From Tissierellia bacterium (lineage in GTDB: Bacteria; Bacillota; Clostridia; Tissierellales; Peptoniphilaceae), in the NCBI GenBank assembly GCA_012728335.1, contig JAAYFG010000073.1, forward strand, positions 1 to 34,256: DNA of 34,256 nt, read 5' to 3'. Of this stretch, positions 23,009-30,789 are shown one piece after another (positions within the stretch are counted from its first letter, which is position 1; every line of letters begins with the position of its first letter). The translations under genes were made by a program, and so were the position numbers. The notes beneath the pieces are model-generated. The model was not told where the DNA came from and did not search any database. It saw nothing but the letters and a program-made list of their open reading frames with translations.

Positions 23009-24277
23009 TTATATTGGGTAATTTCCGTCGAAGCAATTCGTACAAAATCCTAAATTTCCGCAGACTCTCTTTAATGAATCCTTACTTATGAAATAAAGTG
23101 AATCCGCTCCTATATACTCTCTAGTCTCTTCCACTGTTCTTCCATGGGATATAAGCTTTTTCTCATTGGGAGTATCAACACTTAAATCACATGAATATCT
23201 AATTGGTGGAGACGAAACTCTAACATGAACTTCTTTAGCTCCTGCTTCTTTCAACATCTTAATAATTCTCTTTATGGTAGTACCTCTAACTATGGAGTCA
23301 TCAACTAATATGATTCTCTTTCCTTCAATATTAGTTTTAAGTGGAGTCAGTTTTATTTTTACGCTTTGTTCTCTCATCTCTTGTGTAGGTTCAATAAAAG
23401 TTCTACCTATATATCTATTTTTAACTATCCCTTGTTCAAATGGTATGCCTGATTCTCGAGCATAACCAAGAGAAGCTATGGTACCAGAGTCTGGAGCCCC
23501 TATTACAATATCACCATCAGTAGGACATTCTTTATATAGCTCTTTTCCCATATTATATCTAGCTTCATAAACACTCTTATTCTCTATATAGCTGTCTTGT
23601 CTTGCGATATAAACGAATTCAAAGATGCAAAGCGCTTTTTTATGTTCATCTACTTTGTAACTATGAATTTTATCTTTTTCAATAAAGATAATTTCTCCTG
23701 GTTCAATATCTCTTATGAATTCTCCTCCTACTGAATCGAATGCACAAGTTTCAGATGAAAGCATATACGCACCATTGAAAATCCCAAGAGAAAGTGGTTT
23801 TATTCCCCAAGGATCTCTAATGCCAACCATTTTATCTTCGTCCATGTAGATTGCAGAATATGCCCCTTTGATTTCAGGTATTCCCTTAAGCATAGTTTCT
23901 TTATCTGATCTAATTAAATCTACAAAAACTCTAGGGCTAATATTGCTTTCTGGTACATTTCCTTCGATGGAAATAACTATGTCATTTCCGTCTACAGTAT
24001 ATATATAAGGCATAAAATTAGGATCATATGCTTCATCTGAAAAAGCATATTTAACATGTCCGACACCTTTATTTCCTTCAAGCAGTTTAACTTCTCTGTC
24101 ATTATATACAGTACTTACAAGCCCCTGTCCTTTTATATCTCTTATCTCATTATTATAGTCAAATATTGTCATTCCAGTACATATTTGACCTCTATGTTGT
24201 ATTGCATAAAGTGCAACATTTATTATAGTTGAAACGTCCATTTTTTCATTGCCAAATATAGCAAAATTACCGCTCAA
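23009..24277 (-). CDS. purF: Amidophosphoribosyltransferase PurF with a degenerate glutaminase domain
   Basis: A 422-residue PurF homologue, first enzyme of purine synthesis (PRPP to phosphoribosylamine). The C-terminal phosphoribosyltransferase half is intact: GIRDPWGIKPLSLG, FVYIARQDS, the PRPP loop ILVDDSIVRGTT (D326/D327) and all four Fe-S ligands (C217, C363, C412, C415). The N-terminal Ntn-type glutaminase half is eroded. The catalytic cysteine that must follow Met is Ser (MSGNFAIFG); GHVRYSTTG reads GHVKYAFS; the HNGN oxyanion segment reads IEGN at 104-107; and the following part with the glutamine-binding Asp is deleted. The start is TTG 24277 with AAGGGG seven bases upstream; no upstream in-frame ATG or GTG restores a Cys. 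It is probably ammonia-dependent. Confidence 0.93.
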   Translation of the reverse strand: MSGNFAIFGNEKMDVSTIINVALYAIQHRGQICTGMTIFDYNNEIRDIKGQGLVSTVYNDREVKLLEGNKGVGHVKYAFSDEAYDPNFMPYIYTVDGNDIVISIEGNVPESNISPRVFVDLIRSDKETMLKGIPEIKGAYSAIYMDEDKMVGIRDPWGIKPLSLGIFNGAYMLSSETCAFDSVGGEFIRDIEPGEIIFIEKDKIHSYKVDEHKKALCIFEFVYIARQDSYIENKSVYEARYNMGKELYKECPTDGDIVIGAPDSGTIASLGYARESGIPFEQGIVKNRYIGRTFIEPTQEMREQSVKIKLTPLKTNIEGKRIILVDDSIVRGTTIKRIIKMLKEAGAKEVHVRVSSPPIRYSCDLSVDTPNEKKLISHGRTVEETREYIGADSLYFISKDSLKRVCGNLGFCTNCFDGNYPI

Positions 24278-24288
24278 ACTTACACCCC

Positions 24289-24768
24289 TTATAAACCTAG
24301 ATTCTTATCAGCCTCTACAACCGAGTTTTTTAAATCAATTCTGTATTGACGTAATCTATCTTTTAAATTATTGTCTTTTATAGCTAACATTGACGCTGCA
24401 AGAAGCGCAGCATTTTCTCCACCATTTATTGCAACAGTAGCAACTGGGATTCCCTTTGGCATCTGTACTGTTGATAGAAGTGAATCCATTCCATCCATAG
24501 TACTTGATTTTATTGGCACTCCAATTACAGGAATGGTAGTTAATCCTGCAATTACACCAGCAAGATGGGCAGCTTTACCTGCCAATGCTATAACTACTTC
24601 AAAATCATCGTTTTCTATTTCATTTATATAAGCTTGAAGTACATCTATCGCTCTGTGAGCAGATATTACTTTAGCTTCGTATTCTATATTAAATTCTTTT
24701 AGTGTATTTACTACTTTTTCAGCAATTTCTCTATCTGAAGCGCTACCCATTATTACGCTAACTTTCAT
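24289..24768 (-). CDS. purE: N5-carboxyaminoimidazole ribonucleotide mutase PurE
   Basis: A 159-residue class I-type PurE. Motifs: VIMGSASDREIAEKV, ISAHRAIDVL, LAGKAAHLAGVIAG, and GVPIKSSTMDGMDSLLSTVQ, with PKGIPVATV near the C-terminus. Class I enzymes convert N5-CAIR to CAIR and normally need PurK, which is not in the window; it may lie elsewhere, or AIR carboxylation may run at high CO2. ATG 24768 is used because it begins the conserved MKVSVIMGS; a GTG at 24774 is an alternative that is closer to AGGAGG. The gene follows purC by 22 bases. Confidence 0.95.
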   Translation of the reverse strand: MKVSVIMGSASDREIAEKVVNTLKEFNIEYEAKVISAHRAIDVLQAYINEIENDDFEVVIALAGKAAHLAGVIAGLTTIPVIGVPIKSSTMDGMDSLLSTVQMPKGIPVATVAINGGENAALLAASMLAIKDNNLKDRLRQYRIDLKNSVVEADKNLGL

Positions 24769-24790
24769 TTTCACTAATCCTCCTAAGATA

Positions 24791-25471
24791 TTATTTAAAA
24801 ATGTATTTTGATAATTCAAATGGATCTACGTATTGATCGTCTTTATAGACTCTCATATTACCACCAGAGATTTCATCGATTAAAACTACTTCTCCATTGG
24901 CAAGTCTACCAAACTCAAGTTTAATATCATAAAGTGTAAGACCATTTTCAGCCAATACTTCTTTAATTATTCCACAGATTTCTTTTGTCATTCCTACTAT
25001 TTCATCGTATTCTGCATCTGTAGTGATATCAAGCATTCTTAGAGCATCTTTAGTTATAAGTGGATCGTTTCTATCATCATCTTTAAGAGTAATTTCCACA
25101 TATGAATCCAAATCTTGTCCTTCAACTGCATAAAGACCATATCTTCTCATGAAGCTTCCAACGGCTTTGTATCTACAAATTACTTCGATACCTTTACCAA
25201 AAGCAGTAGCTGGATATACTTCCATAGTTGCATCTTCAAGATTGCTATCTACATAGTGAGTTTTTATTCCCCTATCTCTAAGGATATCAAAGAAAAATTT
25301 TGTAACTCTTATTCCTTCTCTTCCCACTCCTTCAACAGTTAATCCTACAGTATTAGCACCTGGGTCAAATACTCCATCTTCCCCAGTCATATCATCTTTG
25401 AATTTCATCATATAATTTCCATTTTTCAATTCATAGATGTCTTTTGTCTTGCCCTTATACACTAATTTCAT
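24791..25471 (-). CDS. purC: SAICAR synthetase PurC
   Basis: A 226-residue phosphoribosylaminoimidazole-succinocarboxamide synthase. Family features: LVYKGKTKDIYEL at the N-terminus, DDMTGEDGVFDPGANTVG, IEVICRYKAVGSFMRRYG, the GLTLYDIKLEFG strand, VLIDEISGGNMRVYK and a terminal YVDPFELSKYIFK. It joins CAIR and aspartate with ATP. It is the first gene of the operon purC-purE-purF-purM-purN-purH. An AAGGGGG site precedes the ATG. The long leader upstream carries a ykkC-class riboswitch and terminator, so the whole operon is predicted to respond to a purine-pathway signal. Confidence 0.97.
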   Translation of the reverse strand: MKLVYKGKTKDIYELKNGNYMMKFKDDMTGEDGVFDPGANTVGLTVEGVGREGIRVTKFFFDILRDRGIKTHYVDSNLEDATMEVYPATAFGKGIEVICRYKAVGSFMRRYGLYAVEGQDLDSYVEITLKDDDRNDPLITKDALRMLDITTDAEYDEIVGMTKEICGIIKEVLAENGLTLYDIKLEFGRLANGEVVLIDEISGGNMRVYKDDQYVDPFELSKYIFK

Positions 25472-25498
25472 TTGAATATTTCCCCCTTATTTTTCAAT

Positions 25499-25549
25499 AA
25501 AAAAAGCCCATGAAGGTAGGTTAAGCGAAACCTACCCCCCTGGGTTTTT
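25499..25549 (-). terminator. Riboswitch-controlled terminator upstream of purC
   Basis: An 8-bp stem (25515-25522 with 25529-25536, arms GGTAGGTT/AACCTACC) is extended by CCCA/TGGG outer pairing (25507-25510 with 25541-25544). Seven T follow on the minus strand (25505-25499). The outer pairing uses CCC of the conserved aptamer segment at 25539-25554, so ligand-bound aptamer and full terminator compete. Confidence 0.85.
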
Positions 25550-25655
25550 GTCCCTTAGGTGTAATATCTTTATTGAAATGCGCACAAAGATATTTGCGTC
25601 GCTCGGACCAGCGGTAAAACCCGGAACCCTAGACACACTTTCGCCCAGATAAATA
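25539..25655 (-). promoter_or_regulatory. ykkC-class riboswitch aptamer, probably PRPP-responsive, controlling the pur operon
   Basis: On the minus strand, in order: a 5' P1 strand TGTGTC (25637-25632), the conserved CTAGGGTTCCGG (25632-25621), CTGGTCCGAG (25611-25602), and the P1 partner GACGCA (25600-25595). A 9-bp P3 stem follows (25586-25594 with 25563-25571), then the conserved GGGACAAAAACCCAGG (25554-25539). This order and these sequences are the ykkC core. ykkC RNAs divide into guanidine, ppGpp, PRPP and nucleoside-diphosphate sensors. Placement before purC strongly favours PRPP, which relieves termination. I see no second (guanine) aptamer in tandem. Two TTGACA boxes lie upstream (25713-25708 and 25694-25689), but no -10 can be set confidently. 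Confidence 0.85.
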
Positions 25656-25745
25656 AATATCTTGAGCTTTCTTTTAACATCTAAATATTGTCAATAGAAA
25701 AATATTTTGTCAAGTCATATAGTATTATTTTACATTCAATTTATC

Positions 25746-25884
25746 TGTCACTGCATTCAGATACAGTAGTAAATTTTTCTTTTCCATTCAAATCCGCGAA
25801 ATCAGCTGTGTCACTGTATTTAACATATTTATAACATACTTTGTGTCTTTAGTTTTATTATATATGGGTAGATAATAAGTGACA
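25746..25884. repeat. Three TGTCACT heptamers between pur operon and GcvT-like gene
   Basis: TGTCACT occurs at 25746-25752 and 25808-25814 within a shared TGTCACTGyATT, and in reverse at 25878-25884 (AGTGACA). The first two are 62 bases apart, about six helical turns. They lie upstream of the GcvT-like promoter and beyond the pur leader. They may be operator sites for one or both divergent units. Chance cannot be excluded. I see no gene in 25656-25990. Confidence 0.35.
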
Positions 25885-25919
25885 CTAATCTTAACTATTA
25901 CATAAATAATGCTTCATAA

Positions 25920-25948
25920 TTGTAAGTATAGTTTAATCACTATATTAT
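25920..25948 (+). promoter_or_regulatory. Predicted promoter of the GcvT-like gene
   Basis: TTGTAA (25920-25925), a 17-base spacer and TATTAT (25943-25948). It lies 42 bases before the chosen ATG, with AAAGGA in between. Confidence 0.6.
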
Positions 25949-25990
25949 TGGAAATTGTTGGAATTTGATTTTTGAGAAAGGATGTTGGAA

Positions 25991-27010
25991 ATGCGCAAAA
26001 ATAATTTAGAGATAAGAAAAGAGCATGAAGCTGTTAGAAATAGTGTTGGATATTATGATTTTACGCACCAATTACTAGAAGTTACTGGAAAGGATGCAAA
26101 AGCCTTTCTTGACTATGTTTTTGTTGCGAATATTGGAAACTCAAAAGTTGGAGATGCTAAATATACAACTATGCTAAACGAAGAAGGTATTATCATTGAT
26201 GACGTCATAGTATTTATGATAGCAGAAGAAAGATTTTGGATTTCTACACTGTATATCAATGAATTGATTGCATGGTTTGACTCTCACAATAAAGACTTTG
26301 AAGTAGTATACGAAGACATCACAAATAAGGTTACTATGTATGCGGTTCAAGGACCAAAATCCAGAGAAGTGTTAAATAAGTTTTTAAGTGAGCCAGTTGA
26401 CAGTATAAAGTATTTCTCCATTACTGACAATAAAATAGACGACATTCCTGTAAGAATTGCTCGTATGGGATATACAGGTGAATTAGGCTATGAAATATAC
26501 TGTACACCTGATGATAAACCACTTGTTGAAAGTAAACTTGATGAAGCCGGAAAAGAATTTGGCATACTAAATCTTGGTACAGACGTAATAATTACAAGTC
26601 TTCCTAGAGAAAAAGGCTATGTATTAATGAGTGATTTAGCAGGTACAAATCCTTTGGAAGTTGATTTTGGTTGGACAGTAAACTGGAAAAAAGATTTTAT
26701 CGGAAAAGAAGCTCTTGAAAAAGTTAAAGCGGAAGGAGCTAAGAGATCTCTTTTAGGTTTTACTATTGAAGATGATGAAATAGAAATTGCTCCAGGATCT
26801 ATTGCAAAACTAAATGACGAAATAGTAGGGAAAGTTACTGTATTCACATATGGATATACTGTTGAAAAAAGCATAGGTTTCGTATTAGTTGACAACGACA
26901 AAGCTAAAATTGGTGATATAGTAAATATTGTGGTAGAAACTAAAGAGATTCCTGCAACTTTAGTAGACAGAGTATTTTACGACCCAAGTCACGAAAGAAT
27001 AAAAGGATAA
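25991..27010 (+). CDS. GcvT-like aminomethyltransferase (folate-binding) protein
   Basis: A 339-residue protein of the GcvT/YgfZ superfamily. It shows the N-terminal RNSVGYYDFTHQLLEVTGKD, the nearly invariant Asp pair in GIIIDDVIVF (D70/D71), VQGPKSREVL, RMGYTGELGYEIY (the folate-site signature) and a C-terminal GKVTVFTYGYTVEKSIGFV beta-barrel. Glycine-cleavage T-protein passes a one-carbon unit from aminomethyl-lipoate to tetrahydrofolate. No gcvH or gcvP is nearby, so it may be a related demethylase or an orphan T-protein. The ATG at 25991 is chosen because AAAGGA is eight bases away; the ATG at 25982 overlaps that site. It is divergent from the pur operon, which consumes formyl-folate. Confidence 0.85.
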   Translation: MRKNNLEIRKEHEAVRNSVGYYDFTHQLLEVTGKDAKAFLDYVFVANIGNSKVGDAKYTTMLNEEGIIIDDVIVFMIAEERFWISTLYINELIAWFDSHNKDFEVVYEDITNKVTMYAVQGPKSREVLNKFLSEPVDSIKYFSITDNKIDDIPVRIARMGYTGELGYEIYCTPDDKPLVESKLDEAGKEFGILNLGTDVIITSLPREKGYVLMSDLAGTNPLEVDFGWTVNWKKDFIGKEALEKVKAEGAKRSLLGFTIEDDEIEIAPGSIAKLNDEIVGKVTVFTYGYTVEKSIGFVLVDNDKAKIGDIVNIVVETKEIPATLVDRVFYDPSHERIKG

Positions 27011-27015
27011 TTCAT

Positions 27016-27047
27016 AAAAGCCTTCTGATTAATCAGAAGGCTTTTTT
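27016..27047 (+). terminator. Intrinsic terminator after the GcvT-like gene
   Basis: A near-perfect palindrome (AAAAGCCTTCTGATT with its complement, 27016-27045) followed by T to 27047. It lies a few bases after the stop codon and faces the convergent TPR gene. Confidence 0.92.
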
Positions 27048-27089
27048 ATAATGAGTAAAAAGAACATAAAATACAATCATACTTGTTTT

Positions 27090-28202
27090 TTATCCGTTTA
27101 ATACTTCTTTTTCTAACATATCAATGATATTTTGTAGTTCATCACTAGATTTTATTGCATTGGCTTTTTCAAAATAAACTAGTGATTTATTCAATCTGCC
27201 TGCTTGATAAAGTAAAGTCGCAAGATTGTAATCAATATAATAATCTTCCCCATATTCTTCAATGGCATCTTCTAAAACTTTTATTGCTGTTTCTATATCG
27301 CCAATCGCATTATTAATTATTGCCAATTGGTTGAAATATTCCCTTTCAGGGCTTATTTCTATGGCTTTATATATGGACTCAAAAGCGAATTCTATATCAT
27401 TTAAATTTAAATAACAAGTGCTCATATCAAAGTAGTTTCTATCGGTTCTTGCACCCTCATTTATTTTGATTAGACTGCTAAGTGCCTTGTCGTAATCTCC
27501 TTGTTCAATTGCAAGAACTGCAACTTCACTTAAATAACTAGGCATCATTTCATCTATATTATTTCTGACTTCTTGAAGTCTAAGTTCATCACTATCTAAA
27601 TGAAGGAATTTTTCCCATGTGATTTTACTCTTAATATATTGCCCGAATGCGTTATAAATATAGCCCAGTTTATAATATGCTAGTGAAAACTCATTGTTAT
27701 AATTTAGAGTTCTCTCATAGATACGCATTATATCCAATACATATTCATCTCTATCTTCATCTGATAATTCTGTAATATCGATATTTTCCAAAGTATTTGC
27801 AAGATTAAATAACACTAATTCATCTTCAACTTTTAACTTGATTAAAGCATTTAAATACACTGCTGCATCTGAATACATCTCTTGTTGAAAGAAACTCATC
27901 GCCATTCCAAAAATAAGCTTTTTGGGATCATCGCTATATGAATTTAGCATCTCTGCATATATATCTTCGTAGTCTATTTCCAAGCCAATCCCATACATAA
28001 AGACTATTCCATCGATGATATTATCTAATGGCAACTCTTCATTATTTCCCTTAGCAATAGTATCAATCAAAGTATTAATTCTAATTGGAAGTGGCAAATA
28101 TCCTGTATAAACATCACCATTTATATCAATTTCACTATCGTCTTTTAACTCAAGAAATGAAACTTCATCTTTCCTATTTAATAGCATTTTTTCATAAATC
28201 AT
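27090..28202 (-). CDS. Tetratricopeptide-repeat protein
   Basis: A 370-residue acidic, cytoplasmic protein made largely of TPR-like helix pairs. Clear repeats include AYYKLGYIYNAFGQYIKSKI, DYDKALSSLIKINEGA, YFDMSTCYLNLNDIEFAFES, YFNQLAIINNAIGDIETAIK and YIDYNLATLLYQAGRLNKSL, covering about residues 175-360. TPRs are protein-protein scaffolds, so no catalytic role is implied. It starts eight bases after the membrane-protein stop, with AGGTGA as ribosome binding site. It is the third gene of a unit with a membrane protein and a radical SAM enzyme. Its partner is unknown. Confidence 0.82.
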   Translation of the reverse strand: MIYEKMLLNRKDEVSFLELKDDSEIDINGDVYTGYLPLPIRINTLIDTIAKGNNEELPLDNIIDGIVFMYGIGLEIDYEDIYAEMLNSYSDDPKKLIFGMAMSFFQQEMYSDAAVYLNALIKLKVEDELVLFNLANTLENIDITELSDEDRDEYVLDIMRIYERTLNYNNEFSLAYYKLGYIYNAFGQYIKSKITWEKFLHLDSDELRLQEVRNNIDEMMPSYLSEVAVLAIEQGDYDKALSSLIKINEGARTDRNYFDMSTCYLNLNDIEFAFESIYKAIEISPEREYFNQLAIINNAIGDIETAIKVLEDAIEEYGEDYYIDYNLATLLYQAGRLNKSLVYFEKANAIKSSDELQNIIDMLEKEVLNG

Positions 28203-28210
28203 AATATCAC

Positions 28211-28948
28211 CTAAAATAATCCCATATATTTACGTTTTCTAAGTGTAGAGTCCATTAAGTTTTTGAATAGATGTCCTCTAAATACCATGAAAACCGCAGT
28301 AATCAACTGTGCTACTATATACATTGGAATATTGTAGAAAGCTAGTCCTAAATTCGCTCCGTAATGAAGCTCCATTATTGACAAGTTCAATTCATTAAAT
28401 CCAAAATTAAAGACTAAAACATATATAAGAGTTGGAAGTAGGAATATATACCAATTCTCTTTTAAAAACTTAAAGTTATAATTAAAGCTATCTGATTGAA
28501 CGGTCCCTTTAACGTATATGGTTTCAGGCATAGCATTTAATCCTATAAATATAGCTGCTTGAATTAGCAAGTATATATTCCACGGAATAGAGCCTACAGC
28601 ACTAAGAAATATATTAATTAACATCTCAATAAAGAAAACATAGTAAATACTACTTGAATAATAGAAAAAGCTCTTCTTAAAGCCTCTAAAATTCACTCTA
28701 TTGAAATATACAGCTGAATTCAGTTGATAATAATAACTTGATAATACTAATGATAATAGTAATGCATAAACAAAGCCCCAAATAAACGATAGTCCTCCTT
28801 GGAAAAAAAAGGATAATTGACTTGCACCAAATCTTATTATCGAATACATTATTGGCAATATCAATAATATTGGGTTTTTCACTATAGATTCAAATGTACT
28901 CTTAGTACTTTTACTGTAAACCTGTATCATATCTTCAATTCTGTCCAT
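28211..28948 (-). CDS. Multi-pass membrane protein of unknown function
   Basis: A 245-residue integral membrane protein with about six hydrophobic segments (near residues 26-48, 52-76, 95-118, 122-142, 165-186 and 200-222). Short charged tails lie at both ends. I do not recognise the family; it loosely resembles YesL/DUF-type six-helix proteins of Firmicutes. Its ATG overlaps the radical SAM 3' end by 14 bases and has GGAGGG upstream, so the two are translationally coupled. The middle position between a B12/radical SAM protein and a TPR protein suggests a shared, unknown task. Confidence 0.7.
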   Translation of the reverse strand: MDRIEDMIQVYSKSTKSTFESIVKNPILLILPIMYSIIRFGASQLSFFFQGGLSFIWGFVYALLLSLVLSSYYYQLNSAVYFNRVNFRGFKKSFFYYSSSIYYVFFIEMLINIFLSAVGSIPWNIYLLIQAAIFIGLNAMPETIYVKGTVQSDSFNYNFKFLKENWYIFLLPTLIYVLVFNFGFNELNLSIMELHYGANLGLAFYNIPMYIVAQLITAVFMVFRGHLFKNLMDSTLRKRKYMGLF

Positions 28949-30686
28949 ATCGTCCCTCCTCTTGCAATTCTACACTGATTTGCTTTATACCCTGATCCAA
29001 GTGTAGAAAACCATAAATTTCTATCGAATCACGGATATCTAAATAATTAGATTCAATAAGTCTTTCAATATCATAGTGGAATTTCTCTATTTTAACTTTT
29101 GGAACTACTCTCTTTGTCGGTATCTCAGAAAGTTCATCTAATTCTTGTAATACTTCTTCTCTCTTCAAAATATCATGTATATCAGCCATTGGAATTCTTT
29201 CAGTTCCCATGTAATCAAATGGAAGTTGATTATTAGAACTCAAGAAGTCAAACGCTAAGATTTCTGAAATCAATCCTATCTGTTGAGGTTTTACTATGTG
29301 TTTTGCGAATTCAAATAATTTAGCGTATAAACTATTTCTGCTATGAGCAACTTTTTCATAGTCGTTGAATCCCCAAAACTGCGACAATGCTTCGAAATAA
29401 TCAAAAGGAGTTTCGTAGTAATTAGCTATCATAAACTTATTGGTGTGATAAAAATACCTTTCATTGTGGTATTTTTCAACAACGTCTTCTAATAGCTTCA
29501 ATGCTATGATTTCATCAAAATTTAAATCATTAGTTTCCATAATTTCGTAAGGAGCCTCGTCTGCGTACACAAAACCGTACATATCGGCTTTCTGTAAGAG
29601 TCCTGAACCCTTTAATAGCTTCAAAAATCCCAATTGTAGTTTTTCGCCATCTAAATTGTATACGAAATTAAAACTCTCTCTAAAGCTATCGTATCCCTCA
29701 TATGGTAAACCAATTATCAAGTCTAGATGTTGATGTATATTTCCATATGAGTTGACCTTTTTAATCACATATGAAAGTTTCTCTAAATCAGTAGTTCTTC
29801 CAGAAGCTTGCAATGTTTTAGGATTCGAAGATTGAATTCCTATTTCAAATTGAAATAGTCCCTTCTTTACATCTTTCAAAAACTCCAAAAACTCATCTGT
29901 AATTAAATGAGCAGTTACTTCAAAATGAAAATTCATTCCTTTAGGAGCATTTTCCATAATGAAAGTCATGAGTTCCATTGCATACTTTTGGTTAGCATTG
30001 AAAGTTCTATCAACGAATTTCACTTGCTTAATACCTGATTTCATAAGAATCAATAGGTCGCTTTCAACTCTCTCTTTGCTAAAAAACCTAAGCCCTTTTA
30101 TAGTGGATGAAAGACAAAATTGGCAATTGAAAGGACATCCTCTTGACGTTTCATAATACACAATTTTATTTTCACTGTACTCCATATCATTAAAAGGAGT
30201 CGGAATAATATCTAGATTTTCAATAAGAGGTCTAGGCTTATTTATTATAATTTCGTCTTCTTTCCTATAAGTTACTCCATCTATTTCCTCAATCACACGA
30301 TTTTTCTTGACTAAGTAGTTAAATAACTCATCAGTAGTAATCTCGCCTTCTCCTTCTATGATAAAATCTATAAAAGGATTAGCTAGCATTATCTCATTTT
30401 GAGTGAACGAAACTTCTGGACCACCTAAAACAATTATTAAATCCTTATTTACTTTTTTTAGTTTGCTACATATTTCAAGTGTTTCATTTATATTCCAAAT
30501 ATAGGTTGAAAAGCAAACAATATTTGGCTTAGCACTATGGATTTCCCTAACGATTAAGTCTAATTCTTGATTTATATTGTACTCGTATATATCAATGTCA
30601 AATTCTTTAGAATACTGTTTTATATATTGAATTGCTAAGTTTGAATGGATGTATTTCGCATTCAATGTACTTAGTATTATTTTCAT
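28935..30686 (-). CDS. B12-binding-domain radical SAM protein (DUF4080 type)
   Basis: A 583-residue enzyme. The N-terminal cobalamin-binding-type Rossmann domain (about 1-140) includes KIILSTLNAKYIHSNLA and IVLGGPEVSF. The radical SAM core begins with SRGCPFNCQFC (C184, C188, C191), which binds the 4Fe-4S cluster, and continues with FVDRTFNAN and DLIIGLPYEGYDSF. A C-terminal extension of about 170 residues fits the DUF4080 region. Related B12-radical SAM proteins perform methylations or ring rearrangements, but this subgroup is uncharacterised. No clear B12 DxHxxG motif is seen, so B12 may not be bound. ATG 30686 has AAAGGTG upstream; the GTG at 30695 falls within that site. Confidence 0.88.
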   Translation of the reverse strand: MKIILSTLNAKYIHSNLAIQYIKQYSKEFDIDIYEYNINQELDLIVREIHSAKPNIVCFSTYIWNINETLEICSKLKKVNKDLIIVLGGPEVSFTQNEIMLANPFIDFIIEGEGEITTDELFNYLVKKNRVIEEIDGVTYRKEDEIIINKPRPLIENLDIIPTPFNDMEYSENKIVYYETSRGCPFNCQFCLSSTIKGLRFFSKERVESDLLILMKSGIKQVKFVDRTFNANQKYAMELMTFIMENAPKGMNFHFEVTAHLITDEFLEFLKDVKKGLFQFEIGIQSSNPKTLQASGRTTDLEKLSYVIKKVNSYGNIHQHLDLIIGLPYEGYDSFRESFNFVYNLDGEKLQLGFLKLLKGSGLLQKADMYGFVYADEAPYEIMETNDLNFDEIIALKLLEDVVEKYHNERYFYHTNKFMIANYYETPFDYFEALSQFWGFNDYEKVAHSRNSLYAKLFEFAKHIVKPQQIGLISEILAFDFLSSNNQLPFDYMGTERIPMADIHDILKREEVLQELDELSEIPTKRVVPKVKIEKFHYDIERLIESNYLDIRDSIEIYGFLHLDQGIKQISVELQEEGRYGQN

Positions 30687-30741
30687 ATTAATCACCTTTT
30701 AAAATTATACCACAAGTTTTTGAAAATTTAGTGAGAAGCGC

Positions 30742-30770
30742 AAAAAAACCTAAGTATTCAATTACTTAGG
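30742..30770 (-). terminator. Intrinsic terminator after the 44-residue acidic protein
   Basis: An 8-bp stem (30749-30756 with 30763-30770, arms CCTAAGTA/TACTTAGG), a 6-base loop and seven T on the minus strand. It isolates the small gene from the radical SAM unit. Confidence 0.9.
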
Positions 30771-30789
30771 CATTTCATATATTTTTAGA

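Noticed and set aside
25689..25713. Tandem TTGACA boxes as a defined purC promoter
   Set aside because: Both boxes are perfect -35 hexamers, but neither has a convincing -10 at 16-18 bases, so I did not call a promoter.
25656..25990. Glycine riboswitch before the GcvT-like gene
   Set aside because: None of the conserved GGAGA-type core segments of glycine aptamers is visible; only promoter-like and heptamer repeats are seen.
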